From contig CALVAD010000009.1 of NCBI GenBank assembly GCA_944325495.1, positions 1-60,876 of the forward strand: DNA of 60,876 nucleotides. The letters are read 5' to 3'. The stretch is from an uncultured Bacteroidales bacterium (GTDB lineage Bacteria > Bacteroidota > Bacteroidia > Bacteroidales > UBA932). Shown here one piece after another: positions 43,164 through 51,444 of the stretch (position 1 is the first letter of the stretch; every line of letters begins with the position of its first letter). The position numbers and the translations under genes were made by a program. Below the pieces are notes generated by a model that ran no database searches, was not told the origin of the DNA, and saw nothing but the letters and a program-made list of their open reading frames with translations.

Positions 43164-43398
43164 GGCGGGGTGGACATTTGGTAGGATGAAATCGTTGTAA
43201 TAGGTTGAAATCCATGTCTTTGTGAAGATTATCACCGATATGGTCAAAAAATGCTTTTTCTGCGGGTCTTCGAATGTGGTCAGGAACGGTTTCAGAGGCA
43301 GGAAACAACAATATAAATGCAAGGATTGGCGCCGCTGATTTTTAGATGACCCCTGGTGCGACAAGTCATATGCCGTCACCCCAAATGTCCACCCCGCC
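43164..43398 (+). mobile_element. 235-bp internally deleted insertion sequence
   Basis: Bounded by perfect 18-bp terminal inverted repeats, GGCGGGGTGGACATTTGG at 43164-43181 and its reverse complement at 43381-43398. Inside are the first 32 codons of a zinc-ribbon transposase, after which the rest of the element is gone. It could still be moved in trans by a full-length relative elsewhere in the genome. Confidence 0.75.
43240..43338 (+). pseudogene. N-terminal remnant of a zinc-ribbon IS transposase
   Basis: The 32 codons read MVKKCFFCGSSNVVRNGF then RGRKQQYKCKD and stop after WRR. The CxxC...C pattern followed by a basic stretch is the zinc ribbon that opens transposases of IS1/IS1595-like type; a fourth Cys is expected right after CKD and is missing. 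The catalytic domain is absent. Confidence 0.65.
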
Positions 43399-43420
43399 GC
43401 ATAGTCGACATTTGGGGTGA
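43376..43420. repeat. perfect 14-bp hairpin at the IS right end
   Basis: TCACCCCAAATGTC at 43376-43389 pairs with GACATTTGGGGTGA at 43407-43420. A second outer pairing, GCGACAAGT with ACTTGTCGC, lengthens the structure to about 90 nt. It overlaps the right terminal repeat of the deleted IS. Confidence 0.75.
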
Positions 43421-43887
43421 TAGCCAGCAACTTGTCGCGCCGGGAGCCACCTGAAAACCGGCGTTGAAAATAGCCTGTGCGCCGGAATCTCATGAATCGG
43501 CCACGCAGGGCCTCAGGAAGCCGATTTCCGGAACGGCACTGCACACCGGTCGCCTTCCAGAACCCTACCGTTGTGCAGGTCGAACGCGCAATCGACTGAC
43601 AATTAGCTATTTGATAATCACCGCCGCACAGGCATTTTTCAACACCCGCCTCCGGCAATGCCCGAATTCCAACATCTTGCTAACCGCACCTCTTTCCAGC
43701 TTCGCAGCTGTCCACGTCCGAAGTTCAGGCAACACCATTGGGCACTCATCAAATGTTGCCAGCACACCACCAGCGGCATCCAAAGCCCGACGACTCACCC
43801 ACCGCACTATTTCCAGCTTCCGCCACCCACCATATCGGGCCCGCGACACCGCCACCAGCACCCCTCCTCGATCTTCAGTCCGGGAGT

Positions 43888-43952
43888 GACGCCGGCACCA
43901 CCGCCGGAATATACGACCTCCGACGGCTAAAGGCCAAGCACTGCGCCAAGCC
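43888..43952 (+). repeat. 65-bp direct repeat, copy 2
   Basis: Partner of 42789-42853, same orientation, inside the region bounded by the 33-bp inverted repeats. Confidence 0.7.
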
Positions 43953-44014
43953 CTTGAGAGGCTCGCTCCGTGCTTGACTTTTGCCTTTACATCCGACTTT
44001 TTGGCCATCAGACA

Positions 44015-44047
44015 TTTTTTAGGCTCATTTAATCCTACCAAATGTCC
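44015..44047 (-). repeat. 33-bp inverted repeat, right copy (IS end)
   Basis: Exact reverse complement of 42685-42717. The outermost GGCGGGGT of the IS end is not present on this side, so this copy is truncated or belongs to another junction. Confidence 0.85.
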
Positions 44048-44306
44048 AGGTGCCCGCAAAACACCGGTCGCGGCGGCATTGGAAATATGCCACAGAAAGA
44101 ATGCAGCTGCGACTGGTCACCCGGAATTCGTGAGACCTGTATCAACTGCCGGCCTTGTACCTGAGTCAGAAGCCAGCCGCTGCGACCGGTGTTTTGCAGA
44201 ATCCTGAAGCCGCGTCGGACAAAGCCTTTCAACCACCTGTGATTTCAAATCCGCCGCAATGTCAGATGTATATTGCTATCATTGCCGCCCGTTACCCCGG
44301 CCGCCC

Positions 44307-44536
44307 GTCACTCTGGCCGCTTCGTGTCCGCATATTGCATCTCCCTCCACCTGTCACTCCGGCCGCTCCGTAGTCGCACATTGCATTTCCTTCCATCTGT
44401 CACCCCGGCCGCTCCGTAGCCGCACATTGCATTTCCTTCCTCCCGTCACTCCGGCTGCTCCGTGGCCGCTCATTGCATTCCCTTCCTCCCGGTACCTCGG
44501 CCGCTCCATAGCCGCACATTGCATTTCCTTCCTTCT
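44307..44536 (+). repeat. five tandem 46-bp repeats
   Basis: Contiguous 46-bp units at 44307, 44353, 44399, 44445 and 44491, each of the form GTCACTCCGGCCGCTCCGTA then CGCACATTGCATTTCCTTCC. Partial units flank them on both sides. There are no spacers, so this is a minisatellite and not a CRISPR array. Confidence 0.9.
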
Positions 44537-44753
44537 GGTACCCCGGCCGCTTCAGCGGCCCCGGCGCAGCGTCAGCGAGATTTGCCTCCGGCAAATCGAA
44601 GCAGCGGAGCCGACGACCGGAGCGTAGCGCAGGTCGAGTCAACGCGAAGCGTTATGATTGAAGCATGGCATGCGTAGGATGCCGCGCAGATCGAGCCAAC
44701 GCGGAGCGTTGTAATGAGAAAATGCGCCGCGCGGCGCATCCGTCCCGACAAAA

Positions 44754-45197
44754 TTATTTTCGTCTGGACGGATGGCAGACTATCTGTATGTCTATGCTGT
44801 CCACCGTGTAGCCGCGGAAGCGGCGGCCCTTGAGGCGGCTCTCCACGAGACTCACCAGCTCGTCGTCTATGACGTCGCGGTATTCGTTGTTCTCCTTGTC
44901 ATAGACATGTATGTGCTTGAAGGTGTTGACATCGAAATACATCTTGTTGTTCGAGCTGAGGCGGCGCGAATAGAGCTTGAGGTCGGCGAGAGTGGAGAGT
45001 ATGTTGTAGACCGAGGCGATGGTGATTCTCGTGATTCCTGCAGACTGCATCTGTCCGGCGACCATGTCGGCGCTCGCATGCCCGAGCTTGAGCATCGCGT
45101 CGTGGACTGCAAGCCTCTGGGGAGTGGCCTTCAGCCCCTTTTCCTTGAGTATGTTCTTGAACTGGGATATGTCGGGGGCGGACCTTGTCGCTGTCAT
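44754..45197 (-). CDS. Fur-family regulator (PerR-like)
   Basis: A 147-residue regulator. Residues of about 10-85 form the winged helix (LKATPQRLAVHDAMLKLGHASADMV, TRITIASVYNILSTLADLKL). The dimerisation domain retains the metal-site His pair in FKHIHVYD and acidic residues after it, but both CxxC structural-zinc motifs of classical Fur are missing. Many Bacteroidota PerR-like proteins look like this. It is divergent from trxB with a palindrome between them, so peroxide-responsive control of thioredoxin reductase is plausible. The start at 45197 follows a TACTTTTG promoter. Confidence 0.82.
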   Translation of the reverse strand: MTATRSAPDISQFKNILKEKGLKATPQRLAVHDAMLKLGHASADMVAGQMQSAGITRITIASVYNILSTLADLKLYSRRLSSNNKMYFDVNTFKHIHVYDKENNEYRDVIDDELVSLVESRLKGRRFRGYTVDSIDIQIVCHPSRRK

Positions 45198-45214
45198 GTT
45201 CTGTCGGTTTTCGG

Positions 45215-45222
45215 CAAAAGTA
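45215..45222 (-). promoter_or_regulatory. -7 promoter element of the Fur-family gene
   Basis: TACTTTTG on the minus strand, a perfect TAnnTTTG, 17 bp before the ATG at 45197. Confidence 0.55.
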
Positions 45223-45228
45223 GGCTTA

Positions 45229-45247
45229 ATTTTGAATATTTCAAAAT
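45229..45247. promoter_or_regulatory. candidate Fur/PerR operator palindrome
   Basis: A perfect 8-3-8 palindrome, ATTTTGAA-TAT-TTCAAAAT, 6 bp upstream of the -7 element of the Fur-family gene. The size and AT-rich symmetry suit a Fur-family dimer; binding would block its own promoter. Confidence 0.5.
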
Positions 45248-45309
45248 CCTGGATTTCCACGGAGGAGCAAAATGCCGTGCCGCGGTGCTGAAAGCTCGGA
45301 TAAATTGAC

Positions 45310-45317
45310 TATTTTTG
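45310..45317 (+). promoter_or_regulatory. -7 promoter element of trxB
   Basis: TATTTTTG, perfect, only 6 bp before the ATG at 45324. The transcript probably has almost no leader. Confidence 0.6.
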
Positions 45318-45323
45318 CAGGAT

Positions 45324-46250
45324 ATGGACAGAGAACATGTAAAATGCCTTATAATAGGCGGAGGTCCTGCCGGATATACCGCTGCGATCTATGCTTCGAG
45401 GGCTGCTCTCGCCCCGGTGCTCTACGAAGGTATGGAGCCGGGCGGCCAGCTCACCACCACCACCGTGATTGAGAATTTCCCCGGCTTCCCGGGAGGGGTC
45501 GAGGCCGTGAAGCTCATGGACGACATGCGCAGCCAGGCCGCGGGCCTCGGCGCCGACATAAGGCGCGGCAGCATCAGCTCCGTGGACTTCGGCGTCCGTC
45601 CCTTCGTGCTGACGGTCGACGGGGAGAAGCAGATTGAGGCCGACGCCGTGATCATAGCCACTGGCGCCACGGCGAAGTATCTCGGCCTTCCGTCGGAACA
45701 GAAGTTCCGCGGGCTCGGGGTCTCGGCCTGCGCCACATGCGACGGCTTCTTCTACCGACGCAAGGATGTGGCCGTGGTCGGGGGAGGCGACACCGCCTGT
45801 GAGGAGGCGAGCTATCTGGCCGGCCTGTGCAACAAGGTCTACATGATTGTGCGCAGGGATGTCCTGCGTGCCTCGGAGGCCATGCAGAAGCGGGTCCGCG
45901 AGACTCCGAACATCGAGATTCTCTGGAACTGCAACACGCGCGAGGTCCTCGGCGACGCGAACGGAGTCACCGGCGCGCGTCTTGAGAGGAAGGATGGCGA
46001 GGTTTTTGATATCAAGGTCGACGGCTTCTTCCTGGCCATAGGGCACCATCCGGTTTCGGAAATGTTCTCCAAGTGGATCAGGACCGACGGGAACGGCTAC
46101 ATAATAACGGAGGAAGGCAGCAGCCGCACCTGCGTGCCCGGCGTCTTCGCGGCGGGGGACGTGCAGGATCCTCATTACCGTCAGGCCGTCACGGCCGCGG
46201 CTTCAGGCTGCCGCGCGGCCCTCGACGCCGAAAAATATTTGAAAGGATGA
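45324..46250 (+). CDS. trxB: thioredoxin reductase
   Basis: A 308-residue flavoenzyme that reduces thioredoxin with NADPH. FAD site GGGPAGYTAAIYA at the N-terminus, redox pair Cys-Ala-Thr-Cys in SACATCDGFF near residue 140, NADPH site GGGDTACEEA, and the C-terminal FAD motif VFAAGDVQDPHYRQ. The start at ATG 45324 is favoured over an in-frame TTG at 45315, which lies inside the -7 element. It overlaps the next gene by an ATGA. Confidence 0.95.
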   Translation: MDREHVKCLIIGGGPAGYTAAIYASRAALAPVLYEGMEPGGQLTTTTVIENFPGFPGGVEAVKLMDDMRSQAAGLGADIRRGSISSVDFGVRPFVLTVDGEKQIEADAVIIATGATAKYLGLPSEQKFRGLGVSACATCDGFFYRRKDVAVVGGGDTACEEASYLAGLCNKVYMIVRRDVLRASEAMQKRVRETPNIEILWNCNTREVLGDANGVTGARLERKDGEVFDIKVDGFFLAIGHHPVSEMFSKWIRTDGNGYIITEEGSSRTCVPGVFAAGDVQDPHYRQAVTAAASGCRAALDAEKYLKG

Positions 46251-47047
46251 AACTTGACAGAACAATATTGGGCCTGGCGCTCGCGCTTGCGCTGGCCGCC
46301 GGCTGCAAGTCGCAGTACGACATCATGCTGGAGAGCAACGACGTGGATGCGAAGTACGCCGCCGCGTTCAACTACTTCAACCAGGGCAGGTACAGCCGTT
46401 CGGCGGCCCTGTTCGAGTCTCTCGCCCTGCTGACCAACGGCACGGAACGCGATGACACGGTGCAGTTCTACTGGGCGCTGAGCAACTATTCCAACGGACT
46501 CTATTCCGACGCCGAGACCAATTTCAAGAATTTCCTCGACCGATATCCCCGCAGCCCCTTCGCCGACAATGCGGAGTTTCTGCGCGTGGACTGCCTCTAC
46601 AAGGCCACTCTGCGCTATGAACTGGACCAGTCCCCCACCTACACGGCGATAAGCGCCATCAGCGAATACATACTCGACCATCCGGAAGGGGCGAACGCCG
46701 ATGTCTGCCGCCACATGCTGGAGGACCTGGAGGCCAGGCTGGACAAGAAGGCCTTCGAGAACGCCAGGCTGTACTACAAGATGGAGGACTACAAGGCGTC
46801 CAGGGTGGCGTTCAAGAACATACTCAAGGACGATTCCGACAACATCTACCGCGAGGACATACTCTACTATGCGGCGATGTCGTCCTATAACTACGCCGCC
46901 ATGAGCGTCAAGGCGAAGCAGAAGGAGAGATACCTGACATTCATCGACGACTATCTGAACTTCATAGGGGAGTATCCCGAATCGGACTACCGCAGGGAGC
47001 TGGATTCTCTCTACGAGAAGGTCAGAGAAAAAAATGAAACTTTATAG
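46247..47047 (+). CDS. BamD-like outer-membrane assembly lipoprotein
   Basis: A 266-residue lipoprotein (lipobox LALAAGC) made of TPR-like helical repeats: YFNQGRYSRSAALFESL, YSDAETNFKNFLDRYPRSPFADNAEFL and YKMEDYKASRVAFKNIL. It matches the BamD/YfiO family, the lipoprotein of the BAM complex that inserts barrel proteins; bamA lies about 7 kb further on. ATGA-coupled to trxB and followed by rpoZ. Confidence 0.82.
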   Translation: MKLDRTILGLALALALAAGCKSQYDIMLESNDVDAKYAAAFNYFNQGRYSRSAALFESLALLTNGTERDDTVQFYWALSNYSNGLYSDAETNFKNFLDRYPRSPFADNAEFLRVDCLYKATLRYELDQSPTYTAISAISEYILDHPEGANADVCRHMLEDLEARLDKKAFENARLYYKMEDYKASRVAFKNILKDDSDNIYREDILYYAAMSSYNYAAMSVKAKQKERYLTFIDDYLNFIGEYPESDYRRELDSLYEKVREKNETL

Positions 47048-47070
47048 CTGCGCGCAGCCGTACTAAAAGT

Positions 47071-47403
47071 ATGGAAAAGAAAATACCTACAAACACCATC
47101 ACGAGGGACATCAGAAACCTCGCCGCCCCTACGGGCAATATCTATGAGACCGTGGTCATTCTGTCCAAGAGGGCGAACCAGATAGCCCTCGCCGAGAAGA
47201 AGGAGCTCACCAAGAAGCTCGAGGAGTTCCGCGGCGACCGCGACACGATGGACGAAGTCTTCGAGAACAAGGAGCAGATAGAGATATCCAAATATTACGA
47301 GCGCCAGCCCAAGCCCGACCTCGTGGCGATCTCTGAATTCGAGAACGGCGAGCTCTACTACCGTTTCGCCAAGGAAGACGGGGTGGCCGGCGGAAACCAG
47401 TAG
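47071..47403 (+). CDS. rpoZ: RNA polymerase omega subunit, Bacteroidota type
   Basis: A 110-residue protein with the omega core NIYETVVILSKRANQIALAEKKEL, the segment that clamps the beta' subunit C-terminus. The charged C-terminal half is typical of Bacteroidota omega. It sits between the bamD-like gene and recN, as in other members of the phylum. Confidence 0.85.
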   Translation: MEKKIPTNTITRDIRNLAAPTGNIYETVVILSKRANQIALAEKKELTKKLEEFRGDRDTMDEVFENKEQIEISKYYERQPKPDLVAISEFENGELYYRFAKEDGVAGGNQ

Positions 47404-47419
47404 CAGGAGGCGCGGCCGC

Positions 47420-49087
47420 ATGCTACTGTCCCTGCATATCAGGAACTATATTCTCATAGACTCTCTGGACATAGAATTCCCGGAGGGTCTTGTCATTATT
47501 ACGGGACAGACCGGAGCGGGGAAGTCCATATTGCTCGGAGCCCTTTCCTTTCTGGCGGGGGCGAAGGCCGACGCTTCGATGATTTCCCCCGGCGCGTCCA
47601 CCTGCACCGTCGAAGCCGGGTTCGACAGCTCCGACGCGAGGGTCGCGGAGATGCTCGCGGCGAACGACATAGAGCCGGACGGGACGAGGCTGCTGATACG
47701 CAGGGTGATTTCGTCGTCAGGGCGCTCGCGCAGCTTCATCAACGACTGCCCCGTGCAGCAGGGGGTCCTTCAAAGCATCTCCTCGCTGCTCGTGGACATC
47801 CATTCCCAGCATAAGAGCCTGCTGCTGGCGGACAGCGGCTTCCAGCTTTCGGTGCTCGACGCCTTCGCCGGGAACTCCGGCCTGCTTGCCGACTGCCGCC
47901 GCTCATGGAAGGAGCTGCTTTCGCTGAGGGCCGAACTCGGGAGCCTGCGCGCGGAACTGGCGCAGCTTCAGGCCGAAAGGGACTACAATGCCGACCAGCT
48001 TGCGCGGCTGACCGCTGCCGGACTGGAAAGCGGTGAGCTCGAAGCGCTGGAGGAGGAGCACAGGAGCCTTGCGAACGCCGGGCAGATCAAGGAGGCGCTC
48101 GTGTCGGCCGTGTCGGCCGTCAGTCCCGAAGAAGACTCCGCAGGAGTCTCTGAACTGCTCAAGAACGCCGTGCGCAGGCTGGAGCAGGTGTCGGCCTGGC
48201 TGCCGGCTGTCTCGGGGCTTGCGTCGCGTCTGGAGTCCGCGAGAATCGAGATAGACGATATCTGCTCCGAACTTGAGAATCTGGATTCGAGGCTGGATGT
48301 CTCGCCGGAGCGGCTGGAGACCGTGGAGGAGAGAATGTCGCTGCTGTATTCGCTTATGCGCAGGTATTCCTGCTCCGATGTGGACGGGCTGATCGAGCGG
48401 CGTGATTCACTGGCCGCGAAGATTGACGGGACCGCAGCCCTTGGGGAGAGGATATCGGAGCTGGAGAGCCGGGAGCATTCCGTCAGGGAGGCCTGGCAGT
48501 CCGTCTGCACAGCTCTTGGCAAGTCCCGCCGGGAGGCGGCTCCGGCCCTGTCCGCCAGGATCATGGAGTCTCTCCGTTTCCTCGAACTTGAAAATTCCGG
48601 CTTTGAGATAAGGGTGGAGCCTAAGGAAGGCGGCGCCGACGGCTGCGACAGGGCTGTTTTTCTCTTCTCTTCGGGAGGGAATGCACCCAGGGAGCTCTCG
48701 AAGGTGGCGTCAGGCGGCGAGATATCGCGCATAATGCTGTGTCTCAAGGCTATCATGGCCAGGACGGCCGGGATGCCCACTCTCATTTTCGACGAGATAG
48801 ATACGGGCGTCAGCGGCAGTGTCGCCGACAGGATGGGTCAGATGATATGTTCGATGGGCGGGGACATGCAGGTGTTCGCAATCACGCATCTGCCGCAGGT
48901 CGCGGCGAAGGGCGACGCCCACTATGTGGTCAGCAAGTCGCAGTCCGGCGATGGCCGCAGTGTTTCGACTGTCAGGCGCGTCACGGGCGACGACAGGGTC
49001 AGGGAGGTGGCCAGGCTGCTGAGCGGATCCGAAATCACCGGGGCGGCGCTGCAGAACGCAGAAGTGCTGCTTTCGGAAGGGCGCTGA
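47420..49087 (+). CDS. recN: DNA repair ATPase RecN
   Basis: A 555-residue SMC-like ATPase of double-strand-break repair. The Walker A is GQTGAGKSILL near residue 30. A long coiled coil (about 160-370) is rich in Glu, Leu and Arg. The signature SGGEISRIML and Walker B PTLIFDEIDTGVSG lie in the C-terminal half. It is the last gene of the trxB transcript, 16 bp after rpoZ. Confidence 0.93.
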   Translation: MLLSLHIRNYILIDSLDIEFPEGLVIITGQTGAGKSILLGALSFLAGAKADASMISPGASTCTVEAGFDSSDARVAEMLAANDIEPDGTRLLIRRVISSSGRSRSFINDCPVQQGVLQSISSLLVDIHSQHKSLLLADSGFQLSVLDAFAGNSGLLADCRRSWKELLSLRAELGSLRAELAQLQAERDYNADQLARLTAAGLESGELEALEEEHRSLANAGQIKEALVSAVSAVSPEEDSAGVSELLKNAVRRLEQVSAWLPAVSGLASRLESARIEIDDICSELENLDSRLDVSPERLETVEERMSLLYSLMRRYSCSDVDGLIERRDSLAAKIDGTAALGERISELESREHSVREAWQSVCTALGKSRREAAPALSARIMESLRFLELENSGFEIRVEPKEGGADGCDRAVFLFSSGGNAPRELSKVASGGEISRIMLCLKAIMARTAGMPTLIFDEIDTGVSGSVADRMGQMICSMGGDMQVFAITHLPQVAAKGDAHYVVSKSQSGDGRSVSTVRRVTGDDRVREVARLLSGSEITGAALQNAEVLLSEGR

Positions 49088-49113
49088 AGCCGGCGGCGTT
49101 TCCCTCTTGCTTG

Positions 49114-50304
49114 CTACTGGACGAGCGTGGTGGTGAGGTCGGAGTTGTAGACCACCCTGCGCACCGCGATGTTCTCACGGCCTTCTCCGTGCCTGCGGTC
49201 GAAGCGGAAGTCCGACTGCAGTCCTTTCTCCTGATATTCGGGCAGCCTTCTGTACCAGCGCCGTCCGCAGTCGTGGCGCATGGTCACGAAATAGTGCACG
49301 GTGTCGTAGCCCTGGAAGGCGAACGAGCCGGGCTCCCCCTTGAAGAGCGCCCTGTACGCGAGCACGAAGTCCCTGACCTTCCGCGAGTCGTAGTCTATGT
49401 AGTAGCTTGCGGTGAGCCGTGTCCTGGTGTTGTGGAGGTCGTTGACATTGCCGCCTATCGTGCTCCTTATCCTGGAGGTGGAATAGAGTATTATGTCCCT
49501 GTTGCGCGCGGCTTCTATCGCGGCCGCCCTGGTGGCCCCGGTAAGGAACGAGTCGCTGTCGGAGGCTACTATGATGCGGTAGGTCCTGCCTTCCTCGAAG
49601 GCTATGTCGCCGACGGACTTGACTATCCGGAAGGAGAGCACCTTGCTGTGGAGCCGGTTTACCAGATAGTCGCGCTGTTCGTTCCGTCCGTTCTCCGAGG
49701 GGTCGCGTATGACCACCAGCTCATCCTCGGGCCTGAGCTCCTCCTGCACCCAGTCCGCAAGTTCGTCGATCTGGCTTTTCCATGATGACGGTGCCTGTAT
49801 GACCTGCGACGAGGAGGCGAGTTCGGCCGTCCTGGGGTCGAGGGGGGATATCAGCATGCGGTTTTCGCCGCACAGGGGCAGCGCCGCGAGCATTTCATCG
49901 TATGATACCGGTCCTATTATGATGTCGCTGCCTTCGATGTCCTGCCGGCCGAGGCTGCCTGAGGCGGTGTCGACGAACCTGAAGCGAATTTTCATGCCTT
50001 CCTCACCGAGATCCCTCAGGGCCAGCAGCGCTCCTCCGTACATTTCGAGGAAGTTGGAGCTGGGGTTTTCCGAATCCGCGCCGATCGGCAGCGCGAGCGT
50101 GACGGATATTTCGGAGGGGATGCTGAAGAAATTCTCCGTCTCCTCTTCTTCGTTGCGCTCATCCTGCCACTGCGGCCGGCTCTCCCCGGGTCCGGTCTGC
50201 ACGGTCTGGTTGCCCGGCCTGCCGCCGGGGAAGAGGTACCACTGCGCGTCCGCTGCCGTATGCAGCAGGCACAGGGCGAGGACTATTGTCACGATTTTTT
50301 TCAT
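49114..50304 (-). CDS. periplasmic-binding-fold protein
   Basis: A 396-residue exported protein (MKKIVTIVLALCLLHTAADAQ signal). Residues from about 65 have the layout of a type 1 periplasmic binding protein (SVTLALPIGADSE, MYGGALLALRDL, DIIIGPVSYDEM, GYDTVHYFVTMRHD). Bacteroidota relatives often carry LysM repeats before this fold; here there is only a short acidic linker. No transporter genes adjoin it. It is coupled by ATGA to the glycosyltransferase and OmpH genes. Ligand and role unknown. Confidence 0.65.
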   Translation of the reverse strand: MKKIVTIVLALCLLHTAADAQWYLFPGGRPGNQTVQTGPGESRPQWQDERNEEEETENFFSIPSEISVTLALPIGADSENPSSNFLEMYGGALLALRDLGEEGMKIRFRFVDTASGSLGRQDIEGSDIIIGPVSYDEMLAALPLCGENRMLISPLDPRTAELASSSQVIQAPSSWKSQIDELADWVQEELRPEDELVVIRDPSENGRNEQRDYLVNRLHSKVLSFRIVKSVGDIAFEEGRTYRIIVASDSDSFLTGATRAAAIEAARNRDIILYSTSRIRSTIGGNVNDLHNTRTRLTASYYIDYDSRKVRDFVLAYRALFKGEPGSFAFQGYDTVHYFVTMRHDCGRRWYRRLPEYQEKGLQSDFRFDRRHGEGRENIAVRRVVYNSDLTTTLVQ

Positions 50305-51443
50305 CTGGTGTCGCTTTCAGCTTTGAGTGATGCGGCGAAGCCGAGCAGGTCCTTGCAGAATCTGTTCCAGCTCAGCCTTTCGTTTACCCTGCGGATGGAG
50401 GCTATGCAGTTCTCGCGCAGCATGGGGGTGTCGAAGAACCTGCCGATTTCGGCGGCTACGCATTCGGGCGTGCTCTCGCTGCATACGATGCCCGTGCCGC
50501 GTTCGCCTATCGTCTCCCGGAGTCCGCCCACGTCGGTGACTATCATAGGTACTTCGAAATTGTCCGCCACGGCGCTGATGCCGCTCTGGGTCGCGCTTCG
50601 GTAGGGGAGCACGGCCACGTCCGCCGCGGAGAAATAGTTCTTGACCTCGGAATCCCTTATGTAGTCCGGAAAGACATGCACGCGCGACGGGTCGGGGCAG
50701 CTGTCGATGAGCTTCCGGTATTTGTCGAACGGTCCGTAAGGCTCTCCGGCGATTATCAGCCTGTAGCGCGAGTCCAGCCTGCCGAACGCCTCTATGAGCA
50801 GGTCAAGCCCCTTGTATTCCCTTATCAGTCCGAAGAAAAGTATGTTCCGGCCTCCGGAAGGTATGCCCAGGCGCCTTTCTGCCTCCTCGCGGGGCAGTTT
50901 CTCTCCGAAGTGAGTGTAGACGGGATGGGGCAGCACCGTGTATGCGGCGTCCGGTCTGATTGACAGCAGGTCCGACGCGACCTCGCTGCACAGCGCCACG
51001 CAGCCGTCGACTCCTCCGAGGAAGTACCGGGTCAGCGGACGGTCGAAGAAATGCGGCTCGTGCGGAATCACGTTGTCGGTGATCGCCACCACCTTGCACC
51101 GCCGCGGCATCCTTCGGGCCACATATCCCAGCGACGGGCCGAAATAGGACATCCAGTAGCGCATCAGCAGGATGTCGGGCTCCCACCGGCGTATCGCGGC
51201 CGCCGCACGGGGCCAGTTGAAGGGGTTGGCTGTGTCCAGCACCGCCTCGGACTCCACCGCTGCGGCTTCGTCCTCGTCGCTGACATACTGGGTCTTGCCG
51301 GGAAAGAGGAAGGAAGGATACTGCCGGCTGAAGTTGAACGCGCGTACTTCGTGCTCCCTGCCCAGTTCAGCGAGAAGATTGGCGTTGAACTGGGCTATTC
51401 CTCCCCTGAAGGGGTGGAAACAGGACAGTATCGCGATTTTCAA
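50301..51443 (-). CDS. glycosyltransferase family 4 (GT-B fold)
   Basis: A 380-residue glycosyltransferase. N-terminal Rossmann half with the acceptor-side loop FHPFRGGIAQFN. The C-terminal half carries the nucleotide-sugar site (NILFFGLIREYKGLDLLIEAF, YRSATQSGISAVADNFEVPMIV, with the Glu-x7-Glu region altered). It starts at TTG (51443), 1 bp after the OmpH gene, and no ATG is close enough to serve. It probably adds a sugar to a surface glycan; donor and acceptor unknown. Confidence 0.8.
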   Translation of the reverse strand: MKIAILSCFHPFRGGIAQFNANLLAELGREHEVRAFNFSRQYPSFLFPGKTQYVSDEDEAAAVESEAVLDTANPFNWPRAAAAIRRWEPDILLMRYWMSYFGPSLGYVARRMPRRCKVVAITDNVIPHEPHFFDRPLTRYFLGGVDGCVALCSEVASDLLSIRPDAAYTVLPHPVYTHFGEKLPREEAERRLGIPSGGRNILFFGLIREYKGLDLLIEAFGRLDSRYRLIIAGEPYGPFDKYRKLIDSCPDPSRVHVFPDYIRDSEVKNYFSAADVAVLPYRSATQSGISAVADNFEVPMIVTDVGGLRETIGERGTGIVCSESTPECVAAEIGRFFDTPMLRENCIASIRRVNERLSWNRFCKDLLGFAASLKAESDTR

Positions 51444-51444
51444 G

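Larger units (their letters stand above)
42652..44753. other. 2.1-kb gene-free patch of IS ends and repeats
   Basis: Between rpoN and the Fur-family gene no reading frame looks real: the ORFs cross repeat boundaries, lack family likeness and have uneven codon use. In order it holds an IS end, an orphan promoter, three 80-bp tandem repeats, a deleted IS with hairpin, unassigned DNA (about 43440-43880), a second copy of a 65-bp repeat, an inverted IS end, five 46-bp tandem repeats and several short palindromes up to 44750 (for example AACGCGAAGCGTT). Confidence 0.7.

Noticed and set aside
43149-44059. Two minus-strand ORFs of about 150-170 codons in the repeat patch
   Set aside because: They run across IS ends and hairpins, resemble no family and have no promoter.
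44307-44536. CRISPR array
   Set aside because: The 46-bp units touch each other with no spacers and no cas genes are nearby, so it is a plain tandem repeat.
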